NCBI GenBank assembly: GCA_937916465.1
Contig: CALFTK010000027.1
Location: 1 to 22,328 of the forward strand
Direction of reading: 5' to 3'
DNA length: 22,328 bases
Origin: an uncultured Bacteroidales bacterium
Lineage (GTDB): Bacteria; Bacteroidota; Bacteroidia; Bacteroidales; Bacteroidaceae
Positions 15,663-22,328 of this stretch are shown piece by piece (within the stretch, counting starts at the first letter, position 1; each line of letters begins with the position of its first letter). The notes below the pieces were generated by a model. That model was not told the DNA's origin, ran no database searches, and saw nothing but the letters and a program-made list of their open reading frames with translations. A program made the translations under genes and the position numbers.

Positions 15663-18134
15663 TTATGCTGTTATCTCAAGTGCGTTACTTACTTTTTCGT
15701 TTAGTAACGCAATGTTCCATACCTCTGTAATGTTATCTACATAGTGGAATGTCACTCCTTTCAGGTACTCTGACGGTATCTCCTCTATGTCGCGTCTGTT
15801 TTCTGAACAGAGTATGATCTCTTTTATTCCGGCACGTTTGGCTGCCAATATCTTCTCGCGTATTCCACCTACCGGCAATACTTTACCGCGTAATGTTATT
15901 TCGCCTGTCATAGCCAAATTGGCCTTTATTTTTCTTTGGGTGAATGCCGATGCAATGGATGTTGCCATAGTTATACCTGCCGATGGACCATCTTTCGGTA
16001 TAGCTCCTTCCGGCACGTGAATATGTACATTCCAGGAATTGAATACGGTTGAATCTATGTTAAGCAAACCGGCGTGGGCTTTGATGAATTCCATTGCCAA
16101 CATTGCCGATTCTTTCATCACATCGCCTAAGTTACCTGTCAATACCAATTTGCCCTCTTTGCCACGGCTTAAACTTGTCTCCACAAATAGAATTTCACCA
16201 CCGACCGCAGTCCAGGCAAGTCCTGTAACCACACCTGCATAATCGTTGCCCTGATATTTGTCGCGAGAATATGGTTTTGTGCCTAACAACTCTTTTAAAT
16301 CAGATGGCTGAATAGTAACTTTTGTAAATTCCTCTGCACCTTCTGAAGCATATTTGTATGCCATTCTACGGCATATTTTGCCAATCTTCTTTTCCAGTTC
16401 TCTAACACCCGATTCGCGAGTGTAATCTTCTATGATTGCTTCAATAGCCTTATTGCTTATACTGATAGCTTTTTTAGGAATGCCGTTCGCTTCAATCTCT
16501 TTAGGAATAAGATGACGCTTTGCTATCTCTTTCTTCTCTTCTGTTATGTAACCACTCACTTCAATCAATTCCATGCGGTCCAATAGTGGTGATGGAATGG
16601 TGTTTAGGTTGTTGGCGGTAGCTATGAACATAACCTTTGAAAGGTCATAATCTATATCTAAGAAGTTGTCATGGAATGCACTGTTCTGTTCCGGATCTAA
16701 GACCTCGAGTAGAGCAGCGGCAGGATCGCCCTGATGAGTCATCTGGCTAATCTTGTCAATCTCATCAAGTATAAATACAGGGTTTGATGAACCCGCTTTA
16801 GTAATACCTTTGATAATACGTCCCGGCATAGCACCGATATATGTTTTGCGATGTCCGCGAATCTCCGATTCATCGTGCAGACCACCCAATGAAACGCGAA
16901 CATATTTGCGCTTCAATGCGTGTGCAATAGATTGTCCTAAAGATGTCTTACCTACTCCCGGAGGACCATACAGACAGATGATAGGCGATTTGAAATCTCC
17001 ACGCAGTTTCATTACTGCAAGATGTTCCAAAATACGCTCTTTAACCTTTTCCAAACCGTAATGCTCTTTATCCAATGCCTTCTGAGCATTCTTCATATCC
17101 AGATTGTCTTGGGTGTATTCGTTCCAAGGCAGGTTAAGAATGGTTTGCAAATAGGTAAGCTGTACATTGTAATCGGGGGTTTGTGAATTGGTGCGCTCTA
17201 ATTTGTTCAGCTCCTTTTCAAAAATCTGTCGAGTCTCTTCATTCCACTGTTTTTTTGCAGCTTTTTGACGCATCTCTTCAATTTCCTGATCTTGAACGCT
17301 ACCTCCCAATTCGTCCTGTATGTTTTTTATCTGTTGTTGTAGGAAATACTCTTTTTGCTGCTTGTCCAGATCTTCGTGAGTACGCTTTTGAATACTCATT
17401 TTGAGTTCTGCCAATTGCAATTCTCTATTAAGGATTGAAAGTAAACGTAGTGCTCTTTCTATTATGCTCTTCTCTTTCAGTAATCTTATTTTATCCTTAA
17501 TGGCAAATGGTATGTTTGAACAGATAAAGTTTACTAAAAACATACCATTGTTTATGTTCTTTAGTGCAAAGGCAGCATCTGGTTGTGTAACATCAGAACT
17601 CTTTATGAATTTGATGGTCATATCTTTACAGGTGTCGATAATAGCATCGAATTCTTTGTCTTTTGCCGGTGGAATTATTTCCGGAAATGCTTCAATACGT
17701 CCGGTAAGATACGGAGTGCTTGATACAATCTCTGTCAGTCTTATTCTCTGTAAACCCTGAAGCACAATAGTTGTGCCGTGGTCGGGCATCTCAAAGACAC
17801 GTACCACTTTTGCCAAAGTACCTATTTGGAACAGGTCTTTCTGCATAGGGAACTCTGTGTTTGGTTCTCTCTGACAGAAAACAGCAATGTTCTTTCCTTG
17901 TGCAACAGCGTCGTTCACAAGTTGTAACGACGATTGGCGTCCTACTGAAACAGGTAGTACTACACTTGGAAAAAGAACCATATTTCTAAGCGGAAGTATA
18001 GCTGCAAATTCTTCTACATCTATGTTAAACAGACCCTCTTCGTTCCCGTCGTAATCGGCAATCATTGAGAAAGCCGGATTCTGCTCATTAAACTCTCCTT
18101 CAGATGGGTCTCCCTTTATTCTTTTCTTAGCCAT
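15663..18134 (-). CDS. lon: ATP-dependent protease Lon
   Basis: This 823-residue cytosolic AAA+ serine protease degrades misfolded and regulatory proteins. Domains in order are the N-terminal substrate-binding LON domain (about 45-250), a coiled-coil segment (250-320), the AAA+ module with Walker A GPPGVGKT (390-397) and Walker B FILDEID (454-460), and the C-terminal protease with the catalytic Ser718 in KDGPSAG and Lys761 in REKILAA. The length is normal for LonA. It is first in the lon-tgt-lptG run. The 128-nt gap to the divergent trmN6 gene has no good match to the Bacteroidetes housekeeping promoter on this strand, which may mean another sigma factor is used. I saw no CIRCE-like repeat. 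Confidence 0.97.
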   Translation of the reverse strand: MAKKRIKGDPSEGEFNEQNPAFSMIADYDGNEEGLFNIDVEEFAAILPLRNMVLFPSVVLPVSVGRQSSLQLVNDAVAQGKNIAVFCQREPNTEFPMQKDLFQIGTLAKVVRVFEMPDHGTTIVLQGLQRIRLTEIVSSTPYLTGRIEAFPEIIPPAKDKEFDAIIDTCKDMTIKFIKSSDVTQPDAAFALKNINNGMFLVNFICSNIPFAIKDKIRLLKEKSIIERALRLLSILNRELQLAELKMSIQKRTHEDLDKQQKEYFLQQQIKNIQDELGGSVQDQEIEEMRQKAAKKQWNEETRQIFEKELNKLERTNSQTPDYNVQLTYLQTILNLPWNEYTQDNLDMKNAQKALDKEHYGLEKVKERILEHLAVMKLRGDFKSPIICLYGPPGVGKTSLGQSIAHALKRKYVRVSLGGLHDESEIRGHRKTYIGAMPGRIIKGITKAGSSNPVFILDEIDKISQMTHQGDPAAALLEVLDPEQNSAFHDNFLDIDYDLSKVMFIATANNLNTIPSPLLDRMELIEVSGYITEEKKEIAKRHLIPKEIEANGIPKKAISISNKAIEAIIEDYTRESGVRELEKKIGKICRRMAYKYASEGAEEFTKVTIQPSDLKELLGTKPYSRDKYQGNDYAGVVTGLAWTAVGGEILFVETSLSRGKEGKLVLTGNLGDVMKESAMLAMEFIKAHAGLLNIDSTVFNSWNVHIHVPEGAIPKDGPSAGITMATSIASAFTQRKIKANLAMTGEITLRGKVLPVGGIREKILAAKRAGIKEIILCSENRRDIEEIPSEYLKGVTFHYVDNITEVWNIALLNEKVSNALEITA

Positions 18135-18234
18135 TATTATACTAGTAGTATTGTTTTCAAACTGCGAAGTTAGTGAATTGTAGTCAAAGGTTACTCAAAA
18201 CAGCTCTTAAAAGCGCTAAATAAACAAAAAAAAG

Positions 18235-18242
18235 TAACTTTG
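18235..18242 (+). promoter_or_regulatory. -7 box for trmN6
   Basis: TAACTTTG matches TAnnTTTG exactly and lies 20 nt before the trmN6 ATG. The -33 TTTG is missing at the usual spacing. The predicted transcript start would leave a leader of roughly 14 nt. Confidence 0.45.
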
Positions 18243-18262
18243 TGCCCGGATAAGTTACAACT

Positions 18263-18973
18263 ATGGCAGGCAATTCCTATTTCCAATTCAAACAGTTTGT
18301 TGTTAATCAAGAAGATTGTGCAATGAAAGTGGGTACCGATGGGGTACTTTTGGGCGCTTGGTTCAATTTTCCGGAAAACGGTTCTGTTTTAGACATAGGA
18401 ACGGGCACCGGACTTATAGCACTGATGGCTGCTCAACGCGGTGCAGACAGTGTTGTAGCAGTGGAAATAGATGAAAAAGCGGCAGCACAGGCTGCAGCAA
18501 ATGTGGCCTTATCCAAATGGAAGGATATTATCACTGTGGTGCATTCAGATATTGCTTGCTTTTCAGATACTGATAAACGTTTTGATGCAGTGGTGTGTAA
18601 CCCGCCTTTTTTCAGAGACTCTTTACGCTCTCCGGATTCTGTACGTTCACAAGCCAGACACAACGATACATTGAGCTACGAAAAACTTGCTGAAGTGGTA
18701 AATTGTCTGTTATCTGATGACGGTCTGTTCTCTCTTGTTCTGCCATACGACATGGCCGATACTTTTATCTCTGTAGCTGCAAAAAATGGATTGTATCTGT
18801 ACAAACGTACCAATGTGGTTACTCGTAAAGGAAATCAACCCAAAAGAGTTCTGTTGTCACTTTGCAAGCATATGAAAGTTTGTGTGACAGATGAATTGGT
18901 AATGTTTGATGAACTTAATAATGAGACTCCTGAATATATCTATCTTGTAAGAGATTTTTATCTAAAGTATTGA
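18263..18973 (+). CDS. trmN6: tRNA1(Val) adenine(37)-N6-methyltransferase
   Basis: This 236-residue class I SAM-dependent methyltransferase is of the YfiC/TrmN6 type, which methylates N6 of A37 next to the anticodon of tRNA1-Val. The signature N-terminal block FKQFVVNQ and KVGTDGVLLGAW (22-33) is present, then the SAM-binding DIGTGTG (44-50), an acidic ribose-binding end VEID (67-70), and the N6-adenine catalytic motif NPPF (113-116). The gene diverges from lon and converges on the lipid-kinase gene with only 24 nt between the stops; I see no clear terminator there. The family call is firm; the exact tRNA target is by homology to the Escherichia coli enzyme. Confidence 0.9.
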   Translation: MAGNSYFQFKQFVVNQEDCAMKVGTDGVLLGAWFNFPENGSVLDIGTGTGLIALMAAQRGADSVVAVEIDEKAAAQAAANVALSKWKDIITVVHSDIACFSDTDKRFDAVVCNPPFFRDSLRSPDSVRSQARHNDTLSYEKLAEVVNCLLSDDGLFSLVLPYDMADTFISVAAKNGLYLYKRTNVVTRKGNQPKRVLLSLCKHMKVCVTDELVMFDELNNETPEYIYLVRDFYLKY

Positions 18974-18997
18974 CGCTTTTATAGGGCTTGTAGTAGG

Positions 18998-19900
18998 CTA
19001 TATTTCTCTCTCTTTAATGGGCGTTGCCACTTTGAGTCCCTTTGGAACTATCTGAACATTGATAGTTTTGTCTAATACTGTAGGTTCACCATCTATATGT
19101 ACCACTCCATCTTTTTTTCTTATAATGGTAAGTGATTCTGTTTTATGAGTTATAATCTTCTTGTTCTTGTCAAGCTGTTTGTTAAATAGCTGATAGGCAA
19201 GGGTAGGTATGTCCAATGGTGTGAAAGGAGGAACTATGGTTATATCCAATAATCCATCCTTGACGGATGCTAAAGGAGCTATATAGGCATTATTGCCCCA
19301 TTGACCTGCATTGGCGCAAGTTACAATAAATGCTTCTATGTTCTCTTCTCCTGATTCTGTCTGTATAACTATGGGCTCGTCTTTGTGGTATAGAGCTTCT
19401 TGTAAGATTTTTTCAACGTATGTAATTACACCTCTTACTTTTGAATCGGCAAAGCGTTTGCTTACATCTGCATCAAAACCTAAACCGCAGGTGCAAAAGA
19501 ATGGATGTTCATTTATTGTGCCGTAATCAATATCTTCAATCTTGTGCTTATTTAGCCATTTAATGGAATGTACCGGGTCCATTGGGATTCCTAAATGTCT
19601 TGCTAAACCATTGCCTGAACCGCAAGGAATGATTCCAATAGGTGTTTCCGTTCCTATAAGTCCGCATCCCACTTCGTTTACAGTTCCGTCTCCACCTACT
19701 GCCACAACAATATCTGTCTTGCCATCTTTGGCAAACTGGTATGCCAGTTCTGTTGCGTGTCCTCTATGAGTTGTGGATGTAAATCCATATTCGTATAGAT
19801 TAGTATCTATAAGATGCTCTATAGCACTCTTAATAGGCACTACCCGTATCCCCCCGGAAACAGGGTTTATAATAAACTCTATTCTTTTCTTATTATCCAT
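18998..19900 (-). CDS. Diacylglycerol/sphingoid kinase family lipid kinase
   Basis: This protein of about 300 residues has the DAGK catalytic fold (YegS/BmrU/DgkB type) that phosphorylates a lipid hydroxyl with ATP at the inner membrane. Motifs from the Met at 19900 are NPVSGG (12-17), VGGDGTVNEV (68-77), PCGSGNGLARHL (92-103) and DYGTI with CGLGFDADV further on; the C-terminal beta-sandwich ends with VVHIDGEP. The frame is open to ATG 19921, but the -7 box TAATTTTG (19926-19919 on this strand) overlaps that codon, so 19900 is preferred. It is divergent from spt with 85 nt between start codons. Inference: the substrate may be a sphingoid base, ceramide or dihydroceramide rather than diacylglycerol. 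Sequence alone cannot decide. Confidence 0.85.
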   Translation of the reverse strand: MDNKKRIEFIINPVSGGIRVVPIKSAIEHLIDTNLYEYGFTSTTHRGHATELAYQFAKDGKTDIVVAVGGDGTVNEVGCGLIGTETPIGIIPCGSGNGLARHLGIPMDPVHSIKWLNKHKIEDIDYGTINEHPFFCTCGLGFDADVSKRFADSKVRGVITYVEKILQEALYHKDEPIVIQTESGEENIEAFIVTCANAGQWGNNAYIAPLASVKDGLLDITIVPPFTPLDIPTLAYQLFNKQLDKNKKIITHKTESLTIIRKKDGVVHIDGEPTVLDKTINVQIVPKGLKVATPIKEREI

Positions 19901-19918
19901 CTGCAAACTTTGATGTTG

Positions 19919-19926
19919 CAAAATTA
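19919..19926 (-). promoter_or_regulatory. -7 box for lipid kinase gene
   Basis: On the minus strand this reads TAATTTTG (TAnnTTTG). It predicts a start site near 19912, only about 12 nt before the ATG at 19900, and excludes the ATG at 19921. No good TTTG is at -33. Confidence 0.45.
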
Positions 19927-19945
19927 GGAAATAATAACGTGTAAA

Positions 19946-19978
19946 GTTGTTGCTACTCCTAAATAATATCTAAATTTG
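19946..19978 (+). promoter_or_regulatory. spt promoter (GTTG-N21-TAAATTTG)
   Basis: TAAATTTG (19971-19978) is an exact -7 match and GTTG (19946-19949) is a one-mismatch -33 box at 21 nt. The predicted start site, about 19982-19985, leaves almost no leader before ATG 19986, so the mRNA may be leaderless. Confidence 0.6.
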
Positions 19979-19985
19979 CGCCACT

Positions 19986-21170
19986 ATGAATAAGTTAAGT
20001 GAAAGATGTTCTGCTTATACACTACCTCAGGAGGGTATGGCAAAGGGTATATATCCGTATCATAGATGCATATCAAGCCAACAGGATACGGAAGTGATTA
20101 TGGAGGGCCGTAAGGTTCTTATGTTTGGTTCAAATTCGTATATGGGTTTGACTAACCATCCTAAAGTGATAGAAGCTGCTGTTGAGGCTACGCGTAAATA
20201 TGGTTCAGGTTGTGCTGGTTCTCGCTATTTGAATGGTACATTAGATATACATAAGGAGTTTGAACAGGAACTTGCTGAATTTGTAGGTAAAGAAGATGCA
20301 ATAATCTTTTCTACCGGATTCCAGTCAAATTTGGGCGTTATATCCTGTATAATGGGCAGGGAAGATTATATAGTGTGTGACGAACTTGACCACGCATCAA
20401 TAGTTGAGGGACGTAGATTGTCGTTTGCAAAGCCAATGAAATATAAGCATAACGATATGGCCTCTTTGGAGAAGACTCTAAAACGTTGTGACCCTGAAGC
20501 ATTGAAACTGATTATAGTTGACGGCGTCTTCAGTATGGAGGGCGATCTGGCAAATCTTCCGGAGATAGTAAAGTTCAAAGAAAAGTATAACTGTTGTGTA
20601 ATGGTTGACGATGCTCATGGACTTGGAGTAATGGGGCAGGGTGGTCGTGGTGTATGTAACCATTTTGGTTTGACCGATCAGGTAGAGATGATAGTTGGAA
20701 CATTCAGTAAATCGCTTGCAGCCATTGGCGGTTTTGTGGCTGCCGATAAAGAGATTACCAACTGGATACGTCACCATGCGCGTTCTTATATATTTAGTGC
20801 CAGCAATACTCCTGCTGCAACGGCTGCTGCACGCCAGGCATTGCAGATAATTAAATCGGAACCGGAGCGTATAGAGAACTTATGGAATATAACTAATTAC
20901 GCTCTCAACAACTTCCGACAGTTAGGTTTTGAAATTGGTAATACATCAACACCTATCATACCTCTTTATATAAGAGATTTTGATAAGACCTTTATAATAA
21001 CCAGAATGTTGTTCGATGAAGGGGTGTTTGTGAATCCTGTTATACCGCCGGCTTGTGCTCCGGAAGATACACTTATAAGATTCTCTCTGATGGCAACTCA
21101 TACCAAAGAGCAGATAGATATTGCCACAGAAAAGTTGGTGAAGTGTTTTAAAGCAGTAGATTTACTTTAA
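19986..21170 (+). CDS. spt: Serine palmitoyltransferase (alpha-oxoamine synthase)
   Basis: This 394-residue cytosolic PLP enzyme of the alpha-oxoamine synthase family most resembles bacterial Spt, which joins L-serine and a fatty acyl-CoA to give 3-keto-sphinganine, the entry to sphingolipids. Seen are FGSNSYMGL (47-55), GSGCAGSRYLNGT (73-85), DELDHASI with the ring-stacking H136, VDDAHG with D208/H211, and GTFSKSLAAIGG with the Schiff-base lysine K242. Glycine C-acetyltransferase (Kbl) and AONS (BioF) are close relatives. The N-terminal block YTLPQEGMAKGIYPYHR, the long SCIMGREDYI segment and the lack of biotin genes favour Spt, and Bacteroidales are known sphingolipid makers. It is a single gene ending in a strong terminator and divergent from the lipid kinase. 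Confidence 0.85.
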   Translation: MNKLSERCSAYTLPQEGMAKGIYPYHRCISSQQDTEVIMEGRKVLMFGSNSYMGLTNHPKVIEAAVEATRKYGSGCAGSRYLNGTLDIHKEFEQELAEFVGKEDAIIFSTGFQSNLGVISCIMGREDYIVCDELDHASIVEGRRLSFAKPMKYKHNDMASLEKTLKRCDPEALKLIIVDGVFSMEGDLANLPEIVKFKEKYNCCVMVDDAHGLGVMGQGGRGVCNHFGLTDQVEMIVGTFSKSLAAIGGFVAADKEITNWIRHHARSYIFSASNTPAATAAARQALQIIKSEPERIENLWNITNYALNNFRQLGFEIGNTSTPIIPLYIRDFDKTFIITRMLFDEGVFVNPVIPPACAPEDTLIRFSLMATHTKEQIDIATEKLVKCFKAVDLL

Positions 21171-21185
21171 TTATCTTTAGATATA

Positions 21186-21231
21186 AGTAGCTAAATTCTT
21201 TTATGACTTGAGAATTTGGCTGCTTTTTTTT
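21186..21231 (+). terminator. Terminator of spt
   Basis: AGTAGCTAAATTCT (21186-21199) pairs with AGAATTTGGCTGCT (21211-21224), 14 bp with two G-U pairs and an 11-nt loop, followed by an unbroken run of T. Confidence 0.88.
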
Positions 21232-21270
21232 ATTATTTTTAATCTCAACAGTTATATTTTTCTTCTTTTG

Positions 21271-21302
21271 TTTGGTAGTTATAACAAAACACACTACTTT
21301 TG
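21271..21302 (+). promoter_or_regulatory. tRNA-Pro promoter (TTTG-N20-TACTTTTG)
   Basis: TTTG (21271-21274) and TACTTTTG (21295-21302) have a 20-nt spacer, a full Bacteroidetes consensus. The start site should fall near 21308, about 20 nt before the mature tRNA 5' end. Confidence 0.8.
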
Positions 21303-21328
21303 CACTGCTTTTTCGAAAGAGGGGCATT

Positions 21329-21403
21329 CGGGATGTAGTTCAGTCCGGTTAGAATACCTGGTTTGGGACCAGGGGGTCGAAGGTTCGAATCCTTTCATCC
21401 CGA
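21329..21403 (+). tRNA. tRNA-Pro (anticodon UGG)
   Basis: The cloverleaf is complete: acceptor CGGGATG / CATCCCG (7 bp), D arm GTTC / GAAT, anticodon stem CCTGG / CCAGG with loop TTTGGGA and anticodon TGG (21364-21366), variable GGGTC, T arm GAAGG-TTCGAAT-CCTTT, and discriminator A at 21403. The T loop keeps TTCGAAT. CCA is not encoded; the bases after the discriminator are CAA. UGG reads CCN proline codons. It has its own promoter, and the 3' trailer forms a terminator inside a larger inverted-repeat element. Confidence 0.97.
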
Positions 21404-21419
21404 CAAACAATCAAGAAGG

Positions 21420-21445
21420 GGGCGTTGAGAAATCAACGCCCTTTT
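21420..21445 (+). terminator. Terminator of tRNA-Pro
   Basis: GGGCGTTGA (21420-21428) pairs perfectly with TCAACGCCC (21433-21441) over a GAAA tetraloop, then TTTT. It is the first strong hairpin after the tRNA and would end its transcript. Confidence 0.9.
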
Positions 21446-21501
21446 AATATAGTAACAGGGACTGCAAGCTTGCTTGCAAAGTCCCTGTTACTATATTAAA
21501 A
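21442..21501. repeat. Long perfect hairpin (22-bp stem)
   Basis: The segment 21442-21463 is exactly complementary to 21480-21501, a 22-bp stem. Its tip can extend through GCAAGC (21464-21469) and GCTTGC (21472-21477) with a small AA bulge. It begins with TTTTAA and ends with TTAAAA, so each strand has a U-tract only before the stem. It lies within the 138-bp element and would form a cruciform in DNA or a long hairpin in RNA. Confidence 0.85.
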
Positions 21502-21555
21502 AATCAGCGAATGAAATTCGCGTCCCCTTCTTGATTGTTTGAGCATCTTCCCCCC

Positions 21556-21590
21556 TTAAGGATGCGCGAACGCAGTGAGCGAATCCTTAA
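21556..21590. repeat. Fourth inverted repeat, outside the 138-bp element
   Basis: TTAAGGAT (21556-21563) and ATCCTTAA (21583-21590) are perfect inverse complements around a GC-rich centre with CGC-AGTGA-GCG. It starts 14 nt after the palindromic element ends. A similar phrase (CGAAC, then AGTGAG) recurs at about 21600-21612. The stretch 21591-21657 holds no other feature that I can see. Confidence 0.6.
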
Positions 21591-21657
21591 TTCACAACTC
21601 GAACTTTAGTGAGTAAGCCGCTCTGTAGAATCTCCAGATTTGCCGTGACAGATAATA

Positions 21658-21709
21658 TCATCTACTATTTATATGTGTTAAAATTGTTAATAATTATTCA
21701 TCTACTATT
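21658..21709. repeat. 12-bp direct repeat, 40-bp period
   Basis: TCATCTACTATT occurs at 21658-21669 and again at 21698-21709. The second copy lies just upstream of the -33 box of the next gene. A spacing of 40 bp (about four helical turns) would put two bound proteins on the same face of the DNA, so a regulator site is possible. It may also be chance in AT-rich DNA. Confidence 0.4.
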
Positions 21710-21715
21710 AAAATA

Positions 21716-21747
21716 GTTGTGCGGATTTTTGCTTCCAAATACCTTTG
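21716..21747 (+). promoter_or_regulatory. Promoter of secreted-protein gene (GTTG-N20-TACCTTTG)
   Basis: TACCTTTG (21740-21747) is an exact -7 box and GTTG (21716-21719) is a one-mismatch -33 box, 20 nt apart. The transcript would start near 21753, giving a leader of about 44 nt before ATG 21797. Confidence 0.65.
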
Positions 21748-21796
21748 TCGGCGTTCGAACAAAAAGTATTGTTGAATTTTATTATTAAAGGATTTT

Positions 21797-22328
21797 ATGA
21801 AAAAGATATTTAGTACAGTATGGGTATTGTTGCTTGGCGGTACATTGTGTTCCACAATCCAGGCTGAAACAATTAACGACTACAAAAACAAGAGTCTTAA
21901 AGTGGGTAATATAGTAGTAGATGATGCAATAAAGAATCGTTTGATTGATGAATACAATGCAGATCCGGATGAATACAAACACTTTGTTTCTCCTCAGTGG
22001 GGTTTTGAATCTCCAGAAGGTTATATTCGTTTAACTGATTATGCCAAGTTGGCAAAAGAATATTCTGAGATTGCAAAGAACTATAACCTATTAATGGATT
22101 GCAAGAGACAAGCCTCAAAATTAAGAGCGGATTATTTAGCAAAGGACTTGGGAAAACAGATGTATATGGAGGTAGAGAAAAGTATTGCCACTGATGTAGA
22201 AACGTTATTTAAGCGTGCCGGTATTGAGATGTTGGAAAAAGGCGCTTATCGTCTGCCTGACGGAGCAATAGTAATAGAGGATGATAGACATACTATGAAT
22301 CCTCAGTCAATAACTTATCAAAAGAATG
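21797..22328 (+). CDS. Secreted or periplasmic protein of unknown function, 3' partial
   Basis: An open frame of 177 codons begins at ATG 21797 and runs off the right edge without a stop. It has a clear Sec signal peptide: basic MKK, a hydrophobic core VWVLLLGGTL (8-17), and a probable signal peptidase I site after IQA (residue 23). The Cys at 18 does not sit in a proper lipobox, so a lipoprotein is less likely. The mature part is charged and mainly helical, rich in Lys, Glu, Asp and Tyr, with aromatic stretches such as VSPQWGFESPEGYIRL (65-80). I do not recognise the family. A leader with a good promoter precedes it, with tandem TCATCTACTATT motifs further upstream. Codon use resembles the neighbours. 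Confidence 0.75.
   Translation, partial: MKKIFSTVWVLLLGGTLCSTIQAETINDYKNKSLKVGNIVVDDAIKNRLIDEYNADPDEYKHFVSPQWGFESPEGYIRLTDYAKLAKEYSEIAKNYNLLMDCKRQASKLRADYLAKDLGKQMYMEVEKSIATDVETLFKRAGIEMLEKGAYRLPDGAIVIEDDRHTMNPQSITYQKN

Larger units (their letters stand above)
21404..21541. repeat. 138-bp palindromic element with 18-bp terminal inverted repeats
   Basis: The first 18 nt (21404-21421, CAAACAATCAAGAAGGGG) are the perfect inverse complement of the last 18 nt (21524-21541). Inside are three further hairpins: 21420-21441, 21442-21501 and GCGAAT/ATTCGC at 21507-21521. Almost every base can pair. The left end abuts the tRNA-Pro discriminator base. There is no reading frame for a recombinase inside and no clear target-site duplication. 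It could be a small non-autonomous mobile element (MITE or REP-like) or a locally evolved terminator cluster. Confidence 0.8.

Noticed and set aside
19901..19921. Lipid kinase start at 19921
   Set aside because: That ATG overlaps the minus-strand -7 box TAATTTTG, so it would not be in the mRNA.
21208..21447. 79-codon open frame across the tRNA
   Set aside because: It covers the spt terminator, tRNA promoter, tRNA and terminator; it is a chance frame.
21404..21541. CRISPR array or insertion sequence
   Set aside because: The repeats are inverted rather than regularly spaced direct repeats, and no transposase frame is present.

Overview
The window looks like chromosomal DNA of a gut-type member of the Bacteroidales (Bacteroides/Prevotella-like). 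The evidence is AT-rich coding sequence, little sign of Shine-Dalgarno sites, several promoters of the Bacteroidetes form TTTG-N19/20-TAnnTTTG, a pectin lyase/GH43 fusion, a bacterial serine palmitoyltransferase, a PG_1098-like methyltransferase and the gene order lon-tgt-lptG. I cannot place it to species. Nothing indicates a phage, insertion sequence, CRISPR array or rRNA operon.

Layout. (1) 1-1510: the 3' part of a pectin-degrading fusion enzyme (PL10 plus GH43), probably the edge of a polysaccharide-use locus. (2) 1637-3781: a ClpB-type disaggregase that lacks the usual N-terminal domain. (3) 3819-5094: a strong promoter driving a short structured leader or possible small RNA, then a PerR-type Fur regulator with its own promoter, a reverse rubrerythrin and a clear bidirectional terminator. 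(4) 12412 down to 5098, minus strand: a tightly packed addA-addB-methyltransferase run. The first two genes overlap in ATGCTAA and the second and third are 2 nt apart. AddA and AddB would form the helicase-nuclease for double-strand break repair. (5) 12495-13316: panB, divergent from addA. (6) 18134 down to 13365, minus strand: lon, tgt and lptG with 29 and 19 nt gaps. (7) 18263-18973: trmN6, divergent from lon. (8) A lipid-kinase gene (minus) and spt (plus) diverge from an 85-nt region that carries a -7 box in each direction. This pairing suggests the kinase may act on sphingolipids. (9) 21271-21541: tRNA-Pro(UGG) with a near-perfect promoter, followed directly by a 138-bp element made of nested inverted repeats. 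(10) 21542-22328: more hairpins and a repeated motif, then the start of a secreted protein of unknown function that runs off the right end.

Most of the window is housekeeping. The parts most worth a second look are the palindromic element fused to the tRNA-Pro 3' end, the N-domain-less ClpB, the promoter and hairpin upstream of perR, the Tgt without its zinc cysteines (and with a TTG start), and the divergent spt/lipid-kinase pair.
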